This document shows, in pieces, positions 1-10,708 of a DNA stretch of 64,000 nt; position 1 is the first letter of the stretch; the number at the start of each line of letters is the position of its first letter. The notes beneath the pieces were generated by a model. The model did not search any database and was not told the origin of the DNA. It worked only from the letters and a program-made list of their open reading frames with translations. Source of the DNA: Polytrichum commune (lineage: Eukaryota > Streptophyta > Polytrichopsida > Polytrichales > Polytrichaceae); assembly GCA_950295325.1 (NCBI GenBank), contig OX485803.1:26722001-26786000 (forward strand), read 5' to 3'. The position numbers and the translations under genes were made by a program.

Positions 1-152
1 TATTGGCACTACATATGTTCACCCCACAATTATTATTCTTTATAAACTTAATTTATTAATATTTAAAAAAATTGTTTCTCTAATTCATATGATAATGTGG
101 GTTCATAAATGGCTCGGACCAAGAAAAGTTACATTGACCCCCGTTAATCTGA

Positions 153-196
<44 letters not shown>

Positions 197-1909
197 GTAT
201 ATGTATATATGTATATATGTATATATGTATATATGTATATATGTATATATATATATATATATATTCCCATTAAATTATGGTTTTGTAAAAAGTCAAGATA
301 AATCAATAAACTTGAAAAGGTAAAGAGTATAAAATGTCATGATTTGAGGCTCATCCTCAAGGGGCTAACAATTGGTCTAAGGTGTGTGGGGCTTATGTGG
401 TCACTCTCCTTAAATTGAAAATTACATTTCAAAGATGTATTTTAGTGTGAATCAATAGTCTATTCAGACACTCTAGTTCATTTCACCTCCATTAATTTTC
501 ACCTCTATTCTCAATAATATTTCCTCTTTAAAATATTCCATAAGTATATTGAGAAATAAAAATATTATATAAAGGTGCCACATCATAGGAAATAAGTCTA
601 CATCTTATAGCTAGTCCCAAGAAAGAAATTAAAATCTACCTTCTATCCATCCTGTCCATTCCTTCCTTTATCTGCTCTTCCTTTCTTGTAATTCTCTCCT
701 CTTTATGCCATCCTTTCTACCCTATCCATTCCTTGATTCCTTCCTGGCCCTCATATACATTGTATTCAAGTAACTTGTAGTAAATTTTAAGTTATGGATT
801 GGATGTAGTCCTACAAGTTCATGAAGTCCTCATACCTCTAGACATCTTAAATGTCATTGAAGCACCAAACATGCATTTTTATCCTATCAAGAAGAACCAT
901 GTGTTCTTCAGGGTTTCATTTGCTCTACAATGACCTATTGTGTCATGCAATGTGTTTCATTTGACAAACATGAAAAAACATAAGACAACATATGACAATG
1001 AATGACAACGATGATGATTGACATCAAAAGAAAATGAAAGACAAAACTAATACATACCAAATTCCCTAGAGATAACATTAGCCAAAGGCATTGTCAATTA
1101 TTGGCCCAAGGGTCCCATTCTCCAGCATCATGTACATGTATTGAATGCAAGTTTGAAGGTTTTTGGTGAGTTCATTGGGCATCCACACGACATCCACCTC
1201 ACCGATGAGAACATGCAAGCCAATCATGTTGATATGGACAATGGAGGAGGAACACAACTGGGTTTCCATTAGGAAACTTGCGTCTGGCTTGATCCCATGC
1301 ACGTCCTTTGACTTCCTTGCAAGTTAGAGTGCATACAAAATGGGGTTGGATGACACACGTGCACACTCTAAGTGTCTCACAATACAAATGGCACATTCAT
1401 CAGAGGTGATGTCTACAAACTTGGATTACACATCCAAGAAAAAAGGTGGAGCCTCTGAAGGGGTATCCTCATCACTTTCTTCTTTCTCCAAAGGTTTTGG
1501 TGGATCTTCCTTCTTCACCTATTGAAGGACCTTTTTCACTTTCTACTTTGGTATTTTTGTGTGATGATGACTTCTCCACTTTGTGGGCAGCCTTCATTGT
1601 CAAATTGTGAAACTCTGACATGGGGGTTCAAGGTCATCTCTAGCCTTCCTCTACGGGGGTGCAAGTGGCTTAGTGGCAATGTCAAGTTGGCAAACCCTCC
1701 CAAACTTCTCTACAATTTTATGGAGCTCTCTATGCTTTCTATTCTCCCACACAAGATATAACTTCAACAACACGGGTTCTTTGTACACCTTACATAATTT
1801 AAGACCCTATGGTAAGATGTCATGTTATTGCCCTTATGTACAAGTTTACAAATCATACAAGAGAATGGAGTCTTGTGTTCTTCAACCTTATGTGCATGAC
1901 AACCTCATA
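1..1909. other. Intergenic, no gene recognised
   Basis: I see no gene here beyond the AT microsatellite annotated separately. The sequence is AT-rich, and its short reading frames show no family resemblance. It ends at the left target-site duplication of a pogo-like element. Confidence 0.5.
154..264. repeat. (TA/TATG)n microsatellite
   Basis: About 110 bp of alternating TATATA and TATG units. The open frames through it on both strands give only Y/I/M/C low-complexity peptides and are not genes. Confidence 0.9.
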
Positions 1910-2497
1910 CAGTCCACCCTCTATAAATGTTAACCCTCTCTAAATGTTAACTTTCTTCTACTCCCCACATATTGCACACTATAAATGTTAAACGTGTTAA
2001 CTGTTAACAAAATGGTACTCCCTTCTTTGTAAATTTGATTCTATAAATGTTAACAAATGAAATACCACCATGATGATTGTGAGGGAGAGGAGTGTGAGGT
2101 GGAACCCATTCCATCTTATAGTGACTTGCAATCTAGTTTTGGTACCATTAGAAGGTACATGGAATCACGTTCATGTGATGTGTCCAAGTATGTGGGTTTG
2201 TTGGTGCAAATTGAGAAATATTTGCAAGTTGTGCATGCAGATGAATCTCACCAAAGAACCATTGATTCATACTTCACCCGTGATTTGTAAACTTGATATT
2301 GAATAAAGTTTTGATTGGGTTTGCAATTTTATGAATGGTATTCTCTCACAAGGAATCTTCACAATTGCTTATATTTACAAATGTTAAGATTTGTATATTG
2401 CTCAAAAAAGTAATTTTATAATTGTTAACTGTTAACACCTCTATAAATGTTAACTTTGATCCACTCCCGAGGGTTAACATTTACAGAGGGTAAACTA
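1910..2497 (+). mobile_element. pogo/Tigger-like DNA transposon remnant
   Basis: A 588-bp element bounded by inverted ends. The left end reads CAGTCCACCCTCTATAAATG. The right end, reverse-complemented, reads TAGTTTACCCTCTGTAAATG. TA dinucleotides flank both sides (1908-1909 and 2498-2499), as expected for a TA target-site duplication. The CCTCTATAAAT core resembles the terminal repeats known for plant pogo elements of the Lemi1/Emigrant type. Subterminal copies of TATAAATGTTAAC recur near 1920, 1980, 2041 and 2441, with an inverted copy near 2470. Inside lies a C-terminal piece of a transposase, annotated separately. The catalytic core is absent, so this is an internally deleted, non-autonomous copy. 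Confidence 0.8.
2057..2290 (+). pseudogene. pogo/Tigger transposase C-terminal fragment
   Basis: A 77-codon frame that starts inside the left part of the pogo-like element. It has an acidic stretch (DDCEGEECEVE), then PIPSY, then an 'xTIRRYME' segment, and ends QRTIDSYFTRDL. This arrangement matches the C-terminal tail of pogo/Tigger transposases: an acidic linker, a helix with LRRY/L-type residues, and a terminal PCNA-interacting QxxIxxYF box. The DNA-binding and DDE catalytic domains are missing, so no active transposase is expected. The in-frame ATG may be fortuitous. I see the motifs directly, and the family assignment rests on them plus the matching terminal repeats. Confidence 0.7.
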
Positions 2498-3151
2498 TAT
2501 TTGGTTCCTAGGAACATGGCTTCCTATGGTGAATTATAGTACACTCTTAAATCCTTTGTCCACCGAACAAATGTGTGCATGACAACACATGGGAGTCAAT
2601 TGAAAAGACTTCCAACTCACGTGCATGGAATGATTGCCTAAGCGAGGCACCTATATTGTGCATAATGAATGACACAAGAAAGACAAAGAGAACCAACTAA
2701 AAAGGATACTATTGAGATGAAGGATAGAAGAAGGACAACCTAAGTCCATAGACCGCATAATATGGACACAATAAGGACACCCTACCTCAATAGACCGCAT
2801 AATACAAACACAAAAAACAAGATAAAACAAACACATTGGCATAATTGCAAGAATAGCGGATTCAACCGATGAGAATGGTGAGGAGGTTCGCCAAGGAATG
2901 TGTAAAGCATGGCACGTCTCGTAGTAACCAAGTTCAAACACAACAAATTCAAGCATTGGAAAATGAAATAAACAACATTTCAAAAATTTGTTGCCCCAAT
3001 AGACTGCAAAGGAGTGGATATTGTAAGCCAAAAAACGGCACTCTACAAGAAACTACAAAAGATTGGAAATAGAAACCTAACAAGTGGCTACTCCAACAAG
3101 TGGTATTTTGCAAAGAATTAAGATCAATTGCAAACAACTACATTGTTATGA
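2498..3151. other. Intergenic, no gene recognised
   Basis: AT-rich sequence with short unrelated frames on both strands. No domain or repeat is recognised. Confidence 0.4.
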
Positions 3152-3396
3152 CTAATTAGTGTGGGTGGAAAATTCATATGGTTTGGAATTTAGTGTGACC
3201 CGTATTATTCTAATAGTACTTTCCTTGATTAACATTAGTATTTTTATAGCACTTGCCTTGCCTTGAATTTTCATCCAAATATGCAGACAAAAAAACCCAC
3301 ACTAATTTTTCACATTGGAAATTATAGTGGGCCACTTCAAATTGTAAAACAAAATAGTGTGGGTAATTGGGGATTAGTGTGGCCCACACCAATTAG
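3152..3396. mobile_element. MITE candidate, 245 bp
   Basis: The ends are imperfect inverted repeats: CTAATTAGTGTGGG on the left, and CCCACACCAATTAG on the right, which reverse-complements to CTAATTGGTGTGGG. TAGTGTGG/TAGTGTGA motifs recur inside. It has no coding capacity. I could not assign a target-site duplication with confidence, so the superfamily is left open. Confidence 0.4.
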
Positions 3397-4584
3397 ACAA
3401 AACAATTTAGTTTATGGCGCTTAAAGAGGCAATGCAAACCAAGAGGCATGGACCTCAAATTCCAACAAGCAAAAACATCCTTTGCAAAGGAAACAAAAAT
3501 GCCAAGAACCTTGAGAAAACACAACCATAAAATAGCAAGGATGTTGGGAAAACTAAACCCTACCTTGTAAGTAAAAACAACAACCTAAGAGCGACCCTAC
3601 CCCGCAAGTAAGATCAAATTCACAACAAATTGCAACTGAGTAAGATCAAACTAAGACCTAAGAGAAAACTAAAACACGGAACCATAACCCTAGACCACCA
3701 AAATGAAGCATGGAAGAACTCTTACCCCTTTTTGCTAACCAAAATTATCAAAGACAATGAGTTCTACAAACTTTGCATGCCCTGACAACTCAATCATTTG
3801 AGAATCCTGAATCATGTGCCATCAACGAAGAACAACCTCTGGAACCAACTTTATCATTGTCTAGGACATTTGCACTCCTTGAGACACTATGTGGACATTG
3901 GATTCTTCTTCAAATGTTATCATTGTTGGCACAAAAGTGCATTAAGATGCCCAAAGGAAGCTTCACTACTTCATTCAAGAATCACTAATCAAAACTCTAT
4001 AATAACAACAAAAGGAAACACCCGAAGCAAGCGCTCGTGCTCAAAATGACAAAGCGCTTTAGAGTTGTGAGTTTGCCATTCAAATTTGTGCACCTCTACA
4101 CAATGGACCTCCTTATCACCGCAAGCCTAGTTTACTCATTGATAGCTTGCACTCATTGCTTGCAAAACCATAGGCTAGTGAAAACATATGAACACTCCAT
4201 CACATCTAATCACTCACCCATCACTCACAAATCATTGCATATCATATCATAACCCAAATCATGAGAGATTTGCCTTTGACATCGAAGGACATTAATGAAA
4301 GATATGGGGTAAAGGTGAGGGGTGAGGGACTATCCTTGAAGGACGTATGTGTCCCCACACCCTAGCACATCCTTCCAACACCTCCTTCAGTGGACATGTT
4401 TCTCCGTCCATCCAAAGGTGACCGGCTGAAAAAAATCAGCCACCTCGACGAGCAAGCAATGCCAAAAATTCAATTTTGCTTTCTCCCCCTACCCCCAACT
4501 TTGTTAGGGAGACTTTAATGTCCGCCCGAAGTTTCCCACCATCAGATCTTCTCAAATCTCAATGATTTGTGATGTCTTTGGACC
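3397..4584. other. Intergenic, no gene recognised
   Basis: No recognisable gene or mobile element. Short plus-strand frames at 3773-4252 show no family resemblance. Confidence 0.4.
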
Positions 4585-5093
4585 ATTTAGGGCCACTTCA
4601 CACACGAGCCAAGAGCTGTGACCATGAAATTGTGAGAGCCCAAAAAAAAGTGTCCAAAGGCCGTCCCAACCCACCTCCAACATCATGTAGTGTGGTCACG
4701 GACCCTCAAGTGTAGTGTGAAGCCATATGTGACCGGGCCCTCAACTAAATGCTATTTGAATGAGTTTCTATTCATGCGGGTCCTCACGCATGATGAAATA
4801 CAATAAACCAATGGTTGTGAGCGTTCGGAGTGCCATGGTCTCCTAGTTTTGTGATAGGCCTACCTCCAAGAGGTGATTTTTGAAAATAGTCCAAGTGGCC
4901 ATGAAACATGATCCGTTCGATGCCATGTAGAAATCCACGTAGACGTTACATCCATCTTGCATTCACGTACTCCGTTGGTCCCTCAAGCGAAGTGTGAAGC
5001 GAACTTGGACCGGCTCCGCCTTTTCCACCAATAAGAGTGCTTGAAGCGTAGTGGTCACGGGCTCTCAGTCGCGTGTGTGAAGTGGCCCTTAAT
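4585..5093. mobile_element. MITE candidate with ~40-bp inverted ends
   Basis: The left end (ATTTAGGGCCACTTCACACA, continuing to about 4626) matches the reverse complement of the right end (ATTAAGGGCCACTTCACACA) over about 40 bp, with a few changes and an indel. Shorter internal copies of the CTCAAG-GTGTGAAG-GACC motif occur near 4697 and 4977. There is no coding capacity. The ends resemble hAT-type YAGGG termini, but I could not find a clean 8-bp target duplication. Confidence 0.5.
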
Positions 5094-5729
5094 GACTCTC
5101 AAAGTTGGGTATCGCACACAAGTGCCCGATCATGAAATAAGTGTTAATACAAATGTTGAAATTCAATCGACATTGAGTGTGGTCTGAAATTTGAGTAAGC
5201 TATGGGAATATGAGTAACTCCTTGGGTGCAAAATTATACTCCCAACCAATAGGATTGCTTGACTTTGGAGTTTCTTTGATCTTGGACTCCAATGGAAACC
5301 CATCCTAAGCGATGAAGGGTTTCTTTTGGTAGTGCTGGTGGGTTTACTATTAGGGTTTTAGAAGGCGGGCCCTGTACACAATACCGACGTGTCTGCCCGG
5401 CCTAAAAACTCCGTCATAAAACACCTGCCCAGAAATGTTTTTTAAAAAAAAGAAAAGAAAAGAAAAACAAACACACACAGGGACAGAAGGGCTAGGCTCT
5501 TGAGAAGTCCTGCTGCTGTGATCCAGGGGGTTTTCATTAGGGTTTCCATGAGCTCGTCGCCATCGCCACGAGCTCCACCACGATCGATCGAGCTCACTTG
5601 CACACGATCGGACCTCCCGCCGACCTCCTCGGCCGCATTGAAACCAACAAGCGCCTTCTCGTCGCATTTCATCGTGTGCACAATTTAAGTTTTGCTTCCG
5701 GCTCACAAGAGCAGGATTGATTGGAGAAG
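5094..5729 (+). promoter_or_regulatory. TIM21 promoter and 5' leader region
   Basis: Sequence upstream of the TIM21 start codon. Two telo-box-type motifs (TTAGGGTTT) lie at 5350-5358 and 5537-5545, an element commonly found upstream of plant housekeeping and organelle-biogenesis genes. The segment 5520-5690 is more GC-rich than its surroundings, as expected of a transcribed leader. No transcription start can be fixed from sequence alone. Confidence 0.45.
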
Positions 5730-8581
5730 ATGACATGGCGGGCATCGAAGCCTGCCGTCCACAAGGTGCGGGGTTCAACTTCTTCATTCTTTCTTTCCTT
5801 CTTTCTTTCTTTCCCTCAACAATTTTCCAGTTTAAATCGCGGGAGCGGAACTCTGTGACTGATTCCTTTTGTGGGATTGGTGCAAATGGGGGAATGGGGT
5901 TTAAGGTAGAGGATGCTAAAACCGTCTCTGCTATACAGCTATAAAGCATGTATACTATTGTTTGGATATTATTTGGTTCTGAAGGTTTAAGTGGTTGTCG
6001 TTAGCAATCGAAAGTGGATTCCAACGCACCAATATATGTCTTATTTGAATTTCGTTTGCATAAGCTATAAGGATTCAAAGTTGCATTGGTGGATGACCTA
6101 AAATCAACACGGAAGCCTGATTTTAAGGTGGAGGATACATGATCATTATTTACTTATTGCGCAAGATTTCAGAGTGTTGATTTTAGCAACATCTACCTTA
6201 GTGATTGAGCCATTTTTTGTTCGTACTTTCCTTGGTGCGTCACAACGCAATCAGAAAGTGAAGGAGAATGTGAGATTCGAGGAATTTTGTGGCATTTCAA
6301 GAGAGTGACATAAACTGGCATGGGGGTCATATTATCAACATGTAACCTCGTGTCTGTCAATTGCTGGTTGGAGGATTAGAAAGGAACTGTAATCATTTCG
6401 AAGAAGTGTGTGTTTATTTTTTTATGCAGCTGAAAGGAGCTTTGGCGACAAGGGCGGCGTCCCATGCAGAATTTGTTCTGCGAAATGAAGGTATGTAGAG
6501 TTCAATGTCTTGCTCTGGTGTATTTAATTCTTAGTTATCCAATCTCCTCAGGAGGGACAATATCATGATTAATATTTATTCTGAAGAAAATTTTGGAAGT
6601 TACTTTCTATAGCAGTCTTACAAGCCTTTGGAGAGGTATTGAAGTTATATCTGAAGGTGAGTACTCAATGAACTGAATTTATCATGTGAGTCAAGCTTGG
6701 AGAATAAATCAGAAATGACGACAATGGCGCAGTGGAAAAATATATGTCTTTTTCATTGGAAGATTGTATTTCAATATGGATGTCGTCTGATGGGCCTGGC
6801 AGGTTACAGGGAAGCATTGTTACATCACATTAATAGATTCAGCACTTGCAGCTTGTCTCGGGTGCCTCTTCAACAACTAACAAGGGAGTCACCAACAGCT
6901 CTCTTGCCATATGCTGCACGTGGAATTTCCTCACAATCAGCTCCACGATTTGCGCAACAGGCCTCAAATGAAGTGAGACTTCTGAAAAATAGTACACTAT
7001 GCTCCATTTCATGTCCTTGTCAAAGTGGAAAATATATGTGATTCTTTCTTGCATTGTTGTACTTATGGTGTCTACACATCTTTGTTACATAGCATTCTTC
7101 TTTGACAGATGATTGGTGTGAGAACTTGCTGATATTATTCACTATTCTTGCAGAACAAAGATCTCTCGAGGCAGCCAGACGAAGACCCCTTTGACTCAAT
7201 TACTGACAAGATCCCAGAGAGACCTGTGAGTGTTGCAGAGGGTGCATCCTACAGCTTGGTCATTCTGGCAGGATTAGCTGTTGCTGGGGCTGCTGCTTAT
7301 GCAGTTTTTAAGGAGCTGATATTTGAGCCTAAAGAGTGAGTTCCCTTTTGTTAATTTTGTCTGGGGGTGTCCATTGCATCCCAAGTGTACAATACTGGCT
7401 TATGTCTCGACTGGCTGTAAACATGTAACCTGTGGCTTGTAAAATATATCAAGATGCAGTTTGGCCACTCTTTGAGTACCAGGGTAATCTTGTTAAGTCC
7501 CATTGTTTTAGTGTGTAGTTTTGAAGATGACTCTTTACTTGATATCTGGGTGGAGGGTCAACATCTCACTCATGGAGGGTGGGTTGCAGGTATAAGATTT
7601 TTGGTAAGGCATTAGAACGAGTGCAACAGGACCACCAGGTAACTCACTCATCTAGTACACATCAAATACAGGAATTGATGTGGGAAATTTTGAGGTTTGT
7701 TGTATTAGAGGCTGGGTTCTGGGATAGGCTGTTATGTAACTTAGGCAAGTCAATCATCATCCTGTGGTTGTTTATTGTCGTGCTCATCCCAACTTTCTCT
7801 CAAGCTATGGAGACCTAGGTGTGGCATGAAATGCATAGTTGTTTGTCAATAGTGAAAAAATTGATGAGACCTATCCTATCTTGTGTGGAAACTGGATGGG
7901 CATCTAGCAAGCCATCAGTGCTTTCTCTGACCAATTTACTAACAAGCTATCCTCCAATACCATTTGCAGGTGACAGTACGGCTAGGGAGTCCCATAACAG
8001 GGTATGGTCAGGAAAGTAGAAATAGGGCAGCTCGGCAACGTATCCAGCACCGTACCTTTGTTGATGAGCTTGGCATTGAACGCGTTGAGGTACAGCTTCT
8101 TGATTAAATTAACTTCTGTTGGGATTGTGGTTCTTGGGTTCTTCACAAACTTAAGGTTTGGTCATTATGGTGTAGTTCCACGATCGTCAATCCAGTAGCC
8201 TGGGTGCCATGACTCTCCTTCCCACCTTGCAATTAGTGTATGTTTCATTCTTCAACAGTAGGATAAAAGTCAATAATTTACTTTGTGCAGCTGGTAATCA
8301 GAAATTTCACACCATTTCGATGAAGATAGGAACTTTTTAATAATATAGTACTAAATGTCTTTCCAGTTTCAATGAGTGTAATTATTGTATATGTATTGCA
8401 GGTAATGTTTTACATCCGTGGACCCCAAGGAGCTGGAAAGGTGTACAGTGAAATGTTCAAAGACAAGGAAGACAAGGCTTGGAAATATACATATCTGATA
8501 GTAGACATAACTTCACCTACTTCTACACGGCTCATGTTAGAATCCTACATGCCATCCATGCCAGTGGCAGTGCCAGCTTAA
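5730..8581 (+). CDS. TIM21: TIM21-like mitochondrial inner-membrane translocase subunit, 7 exons
   Basis: The spliced model uses exons 5730-5765, 6430-6490, 6803-6972, 7154-7335, 7590-7638, 7970-8089 and 8402-8581, all with GT-AG borders and matching phases, giving about 265 residues. The N-terminus ([12 protein letters not shown]...) is basic and lacks acidic residues, like a mitochondrial presequence. A conserved '[14 protein letters not shown]' lead-in precedes one membrane segment at about residues 122-141 ([18 protein letters not shown]). After it comes the TIM21 domain with [21 protein letters not shown] and [20 protein letters not shown], then the C-terminal [11 protein letters not shown]. 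By family knowledge TIM21 is anchored in the inner membrane and links the TOM complex to the TIM23 presequence translocase; plant homologues also connect to respiratory complexes. The first two exons are short and the least certain part; exons 4-7 are firm. Confidence 0.88.
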
Positions 8582-9504
8582 TGGCTACTTCAGTCTATTT
8601 TAAGTGCAATGTCTCATTGAAATTCACTGAAGCCTTTGGTGATCCCAGTGGCTGCCTTTGGCAGCAGATTCTCCATGGATGGAAGCCTCTCTTACGTTGA
8701 GATGTGTGCAATGTGTTCTTTGGTATGTAGGTCAAGTATTGATTGTTGGAACAGTGTGTGAAAGTTAGCACAAATGAATCTACCACATTTCTCCCATTAT
8801 ATTAGCTCTATTCAGTGGCTTGATTTGGCTAGTGCAAATTGCCAGATTCACCATGAGCTCCACTGTTATCTTTTTCATGTCAATTTCTTGCACTTTCTTG
8901 AAAGTTTCTGATTTCAACTCAATCAGGAACAGGTGATTCTGAATATGTGGGTGTAAATACAATGAAGCTTCTATATACTTCAAAAATTGCTCCTCAAATT
9001 ATTGTCGCCTGAGCTGAGATTTAAATATCCCAAGCTTGAATAAATGAAATGAAATTGATTTTAAAGTCTGGGAAGCCAAAAGGGGCTAATGGGACTAAGT
9101 ACATCAGGATGGTTTCAAACCAGTTAATTCTTTAAAGTGGCAGAGTACAGTAATGAGATAGAGGATAATGTTGGTCTAATTAGAAGAAAGACTTGAGGCT
9201 CCCTAGAACCATGTTCTCAAATAGTGATGGAAACTTATCTCTAATGGGGACATTCCCACTATTTTGTAGAGGGGACATTCCAACTTGAAATGTGCCTCAT
9301 TTCAATTGCATGAATGAACAATGCCCCCTGATAGAGGCCACCCAAAAGCATGGGGTATATGGACAACCACTCACCTAAAACAGCCAATTTTCATATTATT
9401 TAAAGAACCAAATGTGCAGGAAGTCAAGTCTCAACATTGGCAAAAACTATGAGCATCCTGATTTCGCAACTCATATCTTAGACAACCCTCTGGTTATTTT
9501 TCTC
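8582..9504. other. TIM21 3' flank, no other gene
   Basis: Probable 3' UTR followed by intergenic DNA. No second gene is recognised. A minus-strand frame at 8780-8983 has no family resemblance. Confidence 0.4.
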
Positions 9505-9832
9505 ACCAGGACACCTATATTGAGAGGTGTGGCTCCAACAACGGATACCAAAAAGATGTGTGATTAAAAGAAATTGGACTACATGTTCAAAATATGATAA
9601 CCATTCTAGGTTCAATAGTCAACATAATTGGAGGGACCTATACAACCATTTAATAAGCACAAGAATCTTCCCTTTCATAATGAATATGATATTCATGAGC
9701 TCCAAAAATTATGAGGAAGCAGCTCCAGCCTCCACTTGGATGTGCTGACCATCTCATACTAGCCACCATGTTTTATATCCTAGGAATGAGCTAGTCGGAA
9801 AAAGTAACCATTTAAGGCCCATCTACCTTAGA
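9505..9832 (-). mobile_element. MITE family A, copy 1 (reverse)
   Basis: Homologous in reverse orientation to the full-length copy at 61799-62187. Shared landmarks are GGACACCTATA at the left, AATAGTCAACATAATTGG in the middle, and AACCATTTAAGGCCCATCTA at the right end. It lies in the gap between TIM21 and VPS28. Apparent peptides in this repeat only reflect its DNA similarity to the other copies. Confidence 0.7.
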
Positions 9833-10708
9833 TCACATGATGTCGAGAATTTAGGAACTGAATTGTATTATTTAAGGCCAATCTACCTTATGGATTTGCC
9901 AATCATTGCAATATTACATAAGCATCTGATCACTGAATACCTTGGCAATAAGGCATGCCTATCTTCTTCTCCTAGAGTTGATATAATATTATAAACATTA
10001 AGGCACAACTGACAAAGTTCAAGCAACACATCCTCCCTCATCTGACCATTGTTTGAATGAGTAACTTCACTTGTACAACCAGCAGATGATCCATACACAC
10101 ATTTCAACATCTAGAAAGGAAGTATGTAAGAAGATTACTGATTCTCTCAGCACACCAAAGAATCTGAATCAAGCAAATTCCACTACCAGGTTGCTTAAAT
10201 CATCCTGAATAAAACCCATAAGCATGTGGCCACTGGAAAGACCACCCGAATCAGGCAGAACGTGCACTTACACTTTATTGTGTAGAATTTCTAGAGTGTG
10301 GACCTATCATTCTGAACCTAGATGAACAACAATACTCAAAGATCTCTGGTACAGCTTGCTCACGATGGTAAATTACGTTTGAAACTACTAAAGGTGTAGA
10401 AAGATGTTCTCAGGCACGTGCAGAGTGCACAAACAAGCTTCATCTGAAGTCAAATAAATTCCTCAGTCTAGCTACTTCTAGAAAATATTCCCTGAGCTGA
10501 TCACAAAGAACATTGGATTAAATTGATGCTTCCAATATATTTTCTATGTGATGCAAAGCACAGCAGGCAGATGATGTGCACTGAAAAAATCTCTTGTGTA
10601 CCTGTTAAATTTACAGAGATGAACCTATAGAGATGCCTTCTTCTAGAGGTGCCTGAAGACCTATTAACAAAGGCAGGAGGCCACCAAATTACATGGGTGG
10701 AGGCAATG
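9833..10708. other. VPS28 3' flank, no recognised gene
   Basis: Contains the likely 3' UTR of VPS28 near 10400-10708 (minus strand). A 75-codon minus-strand frame at 9883-10110 is unrecognised. Another TTTAAGGCCAATCTACCTTA end-like sequence of MITE family A lies near 9870-9890. Confidence 0.4.

Noticed and set aside
89-306. Open frames on both strands through the TA microsatellite
   Set aside because: They encode only Y/I/M/C repeats generated by the TATATG pattern.
9527-9748. 73-residue frame whose peptide resembles one antisense at 14201-14425
   Set aside because: The similarity comes from both lying in copies of MITE family A. Frames are not kept in other copies.
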